From Chromobotia macracanthus (taxonomy: Eukaryota > Chordata > Actinopteri > Cypriniformes > Botiidae), in the NCBI GenBank assembly GCA_036877525.1, contig JAZGTH010000163.1:124001-188000 (forward strand): a stretch of DNA of 64,000 nt, read 5' to 3'. Positions 62,025 to 64,000 of the stretch are shown piece after piece. The notes beneath the pieces are model-generated. The model worked only from the letters and a program-made list of their open reading frames with translations. It was not told where the DNA came from and searched no databases. Every line of letters begins with the position of its first letter. The first letter of the stretch is position 1. The translations under genes and the position numbers were made by a program.

Positions 62025-62096
62025 TGCACTGGGTGGGATTCGAACCCTGGTCCTCTTGCAGGGCAGGCGAGAGTTCTACCACTGTACTACCATTTC
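62025..62096 (-). tRNA. tRNA-Gly(GCC)-like copy 42, anticodon-loop variant
   Basis: Boxes intact. Plus strand TTGCAGGGCAGG changes the base just 3' of the GCC anticodon from A to C. Confidence 0.5.
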
Positions 62097-62439
62097 TTTT
62101 GAAAAATCAGGCATTCTCGTTGCCATCACCTTGCCCCTCTGAACTTTTCAAACCAGGGAATTAAAAAGCACATGGCAAACAAAGCTCAAGAGACATGCTG
62201 AAGATGACAGTTAGAAAAACACTGATCACAAAAGACAGACATACAATCTCATGGCAAACAATGGTACAGTCCAGGCTAAAAAGGAGTCAGGATTCCAACC
62301 ATCTATAGAGAGTACAGCCAAATGACAAACACACCTGAAGCTGTCTGTCAGGAAAGACAAATGTCTCAAATAATCAGAATCTTGATTACCTTCCAAGTAT
62401 ATTCTGCTGAAATCAACAATCATCAAAACAAGTTGCAGT

Positions 62440-62511
62440 TGCACTGGGTGGGATTCGAACTCTGGTCCTCTTGCATGGCAGGCGAGAGTTCTACCACTGT
62501 TCTACCATTTC
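62440..62511 (-). tRNA. tRNA-Gly(GCC)-like copy 43, A and B boxes altered
   Basis: Same variants as copy 36. It begins only 415 bp after copy 42, the closest spacing in the window. Confidence 0.45.
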
Positions 62512-63437
62512 TTTTGAAAATCAGGCATTCTCACCTTGCCCCTCTGAACTTTTCAAACCAGGGAATTAAAAAAGCACATGGCAAACAAAGCTCAAGAGAC
62601 ATGCTGAAGATGACAGTTAGAAAAACACTGATCACAAAAAGACAGACATACAATCTCATGGCAAACGATGGTACAGTCCAGGCTAAAAAGGAGTCAGGAT
62701 TCCAACCACATGGTAAACAATGGTACAGTCCAGGCAAAAAATGAGTCAGGATTCCAACCACATGGCAAGCAATGGTAGAGTCCAGGGTAAAAGGAGTCAG
62801 GATTCTAGCCTCATGACAAACAATGGTACAGTCCAGGGTAAAAAGGAGTGAGGATTCCAAACCACATCACAAACAATAGTAGAGTCTAGGCTTAAAAGGA
62901 GTCAGGATTCCAACCATCTATAGAGAGTACAGGCAAAAGAGAAAAACACCTAAACCTGTCTATCAGCTTCAGTCAGGATTCCAACAACATGGTAAACAAT
63001 GCTACAGTCCAGGGTAAAAACAAGTCAGGATTCCAGCCTCATGACAAACAATGCTACAGTCCAGGGTAAAAACAAGTCAGGATTCCAGCCTCACGACAAA
63101 CAGTGGTACAGTCCAGGGTAAAAAGGAGTCAGGATTCCAGCATCATGACAAACAATGGTAAAGTCCAGTGTAGAAAGGAGTCAGGAATTCAGCCTCATGG
63201 TAAACAATAGTAGAATCCAGTCTTAAAAGGAGTCAGGATTCCAGCCTCATGAGAAACAATTGTACAGTCCAGGCTAAAAAGGAGTCAGGATTCCAACCAT
63301 CTATAGAGAGTACAGCCAAATGACAAACACACCTGAAGCTGTCTTTCAGGAAAGACAAATGTCTCAAATAATCAGAATCTTGATTACCTTCCAAGTATAT
63401 TCTGCTGAAATCAACAATCATCAAAACAAGTTGCAGT

Positions 63438-63508
63438 TCACTGGGTGGGATTCGAACCCTGGTCCTCTTGCATGGCAGGCGAGAGTTCTACCACTGTACT
63501 ACCATTTC
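63438..63508 (-). tRNA. tRNA-Gly(GCC)-like copy 44, one base lost from acceptor
   Basis: 71 nt: plus strand GTTCACTGGG lacks the G of GTTGCACTGGG, so the 3' acceptor strand loses a base. Boxes intact; CAAG flank with the T/A palindrome, an unusual combination. Confidence 0.5.
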
Positions 63509-63851
63509 TTTTGAAAAAATCAGGCATTCTCGTTGCCATCACCTTGCCCCTCTGAACTTTTCAAACCAGGGAATTAAAAGCACATGGCAAACAAAGCTCA
63601 AGAGACATGCTGAAGATGACAGTTAGAAAAACACTGATCACAAAAGACAGACATACAATCTCATGGCAAACAATGGTACAGTCCAGGCTAAAAAGGAGTC
63701 AGGATTCCAAAAACATGGCAAGCAATGGTAGAGTCCAGGATAAAAACAACTCAGGATTCCAGCCTCATGACAAACAATGGTACAGTCCAGGGTAAAAAGG
63801 AGTCAGGATTCCAGCATCATGACAAACAATGGTACAGTCCAGGATAAAAAC

Positions 63852-64000
63852 AACTCGGGATTCTAGCCTCATGACAAACATTGGTACAGTCCAGGGTAAA
63901 AAGGAGTGAGGATTCCAACCACATCACAAACAATAGTAGAGTCTAGGCTTAAAAGGAGTCAGGAATTCAGCCTCATGGTAAACAATAGTAGAATCCAGTC
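63852..64000. repeat. Right end of window: 52-mers
   Basis: Three 52-bp monomers (AACTCGGG type, CCACATCACAAAC type, GGAATTC type). The array continues past the window edge. Confidence 0.85.

Larger units (their letters stand above)
59883..63851. repeat. Third higher-order family, block D (4.0 kb) with four tRNA-like copies
   Basis: Starts as a 2.89-kb repeat of block C (58,141 against 61,032). It then carries D elements at 62,025, 62,440 and 63,438 of alternating CGAACCCTGG and CGAACTCTGG type. The 62,025 and 62,440 copies are only 415 bp apart, i.e. two D elements nearly head to tail. GAAACAATTG recurs near 60,849, 61,845 and 63,256. Confidence 0.8.
1..64000. repeat. Hierarchical satellite array of ~52-bp monomers with embedded tRNA-derived segments
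   Basis: Every line of the window can be assigned to a ~52-bp monomer or to one of two longer derivatives. The period is seen directly: the TGACAAACAA block recurs at 547, 599 and 651. Monomer variants differ at fixed positions (GAGAAAC or GACAAAC; GGTACAGTCC or GGTAAAGTCC; GGATTCC or GGAATTC; AGGGTAAAAA, AGGCTAAAAA or AGTCTTAAAA) and recur in fixed orders, so higher-order repeats are superimposed. The array runs off both ends of the window, so its full size is unknown. No unique sequence, gene or recognisable protein domain was found. CpG dinucleotides are almost absent from the 52-mers. This is inferred to be heterochromatic or macrosatellite DNA of a eukaryote; the family was not recognised by name. 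Confidence 0.95.

Noticed and set aside
1..64000. CRISPR-like array (regular short repeats)
   Set aside because: There are no unique spacers; the sequence between repeated cores is itself repeated, and the array has eukaryotic tRNA-derived segments and no cas-like genes.
1..64000. Bacterial or phage origin
   Set aside because: No genes, ribosome-binding sites or operons over 64 kb; internal pol III promoter motifs, CpG depletion and satellite structure point to a eukaryote.
1..64000. CENP-B box (centromere motif)
   Set aside because: The TTCG in the tRNA B box is not followed by the required spaced A and CGGG; no monomer carries the motif, so centromeric identity cannot be claimed.
1..64000. 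Complete assembly artefact (collapsed or looped repeat)
   Set aside because: Blocks differ by many private substitutions and indels at constant offsets, which a simple assembly loop would not create. Local errors in homopolymers remain possible.

Overview
The whole 64 kb is one hierarchical tandem-repeat (satellite) array. I found no unique sequence and no credible protein-coding gene. The base unit is a minisatellite monomer of about 52 bp (core GGAGTCAGGATTCCAGCCTC, then CATGACAAACAATGGTACAG, then TCCAGGGTAAAAA). It occurs in several diagnosable variants: GAGAAAC type, AGACAGG/GTAAAGTCC type, GGAATTC (EcoRI) type, CAAGTCAGGTTTCC type and AACTCGGGATTCTAG type. Two longer derivatives punctuate the array. 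A short one ('E') carries about 32 extra bp (ACACCTAAACCTGTCTATCA) and occurs about 55-60 times by eye. A long one ('D') has a start related to E but also carries about 300 bp of other sequence that includes a 72-bp tRNA-Gly(GCC)-like gene on the minus strand.

I located 44 tRNA-Gly-like copies, 43 essentially full length and one truncated, all on the minus strand. Both RNA polymerase III internal promoter boxes read intact in 29 of them. A TTTT run lies about 11 nt past the 3' end. Mismatches in every stem argue against a working tRNA. This looks like a tRNA-derived element (SINE-like or a captured tRNA pseudogene) that was amplified together with the satellite.

Layout: 1-1.5 kb, array with copy 1. 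1.5-3.5 kb, a 1.006-kb tandem dimer. 3.5-9.4 kb, five units of about 1.14-1.32 kb. 9.4-19.3 kb, two copies of a 4.95-kb higher-order repeat (HOR), each with four tRNA-like copies. 19.3-21.8 kb, mostly plain 52-mers in 156- and 208-bp sub-periods. 21.8-27.4 kb, a 3.0-kb tandem duplication. 27.4-29 kb, a transition. 29-51.8 kb, eight related HOR blocks of 2.1-3.3 kb, mostly with a pair of tRNA-like copies. 51.8-64 kb, a third HOR family (3.8, 1.44, 2.9 and 4.0 kb blocks) with altered promoter boxes. A fold-back inverted repeat at 31,891-31,931 marks the junction of a 3.02-kb duplication.

Organism: a eukaryote, probably an animal with a methylated genome. The tRNA head resembles vertebrate-type tRNA-Gly(GCC), CpG is nearly absent outside the tRNA-bearing segments, and the array is very large and gene-free. 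I cannot name the species or repeat family from sequence alone. All HOR boundaries are approximate, read by matching diagnostic variants by eye.
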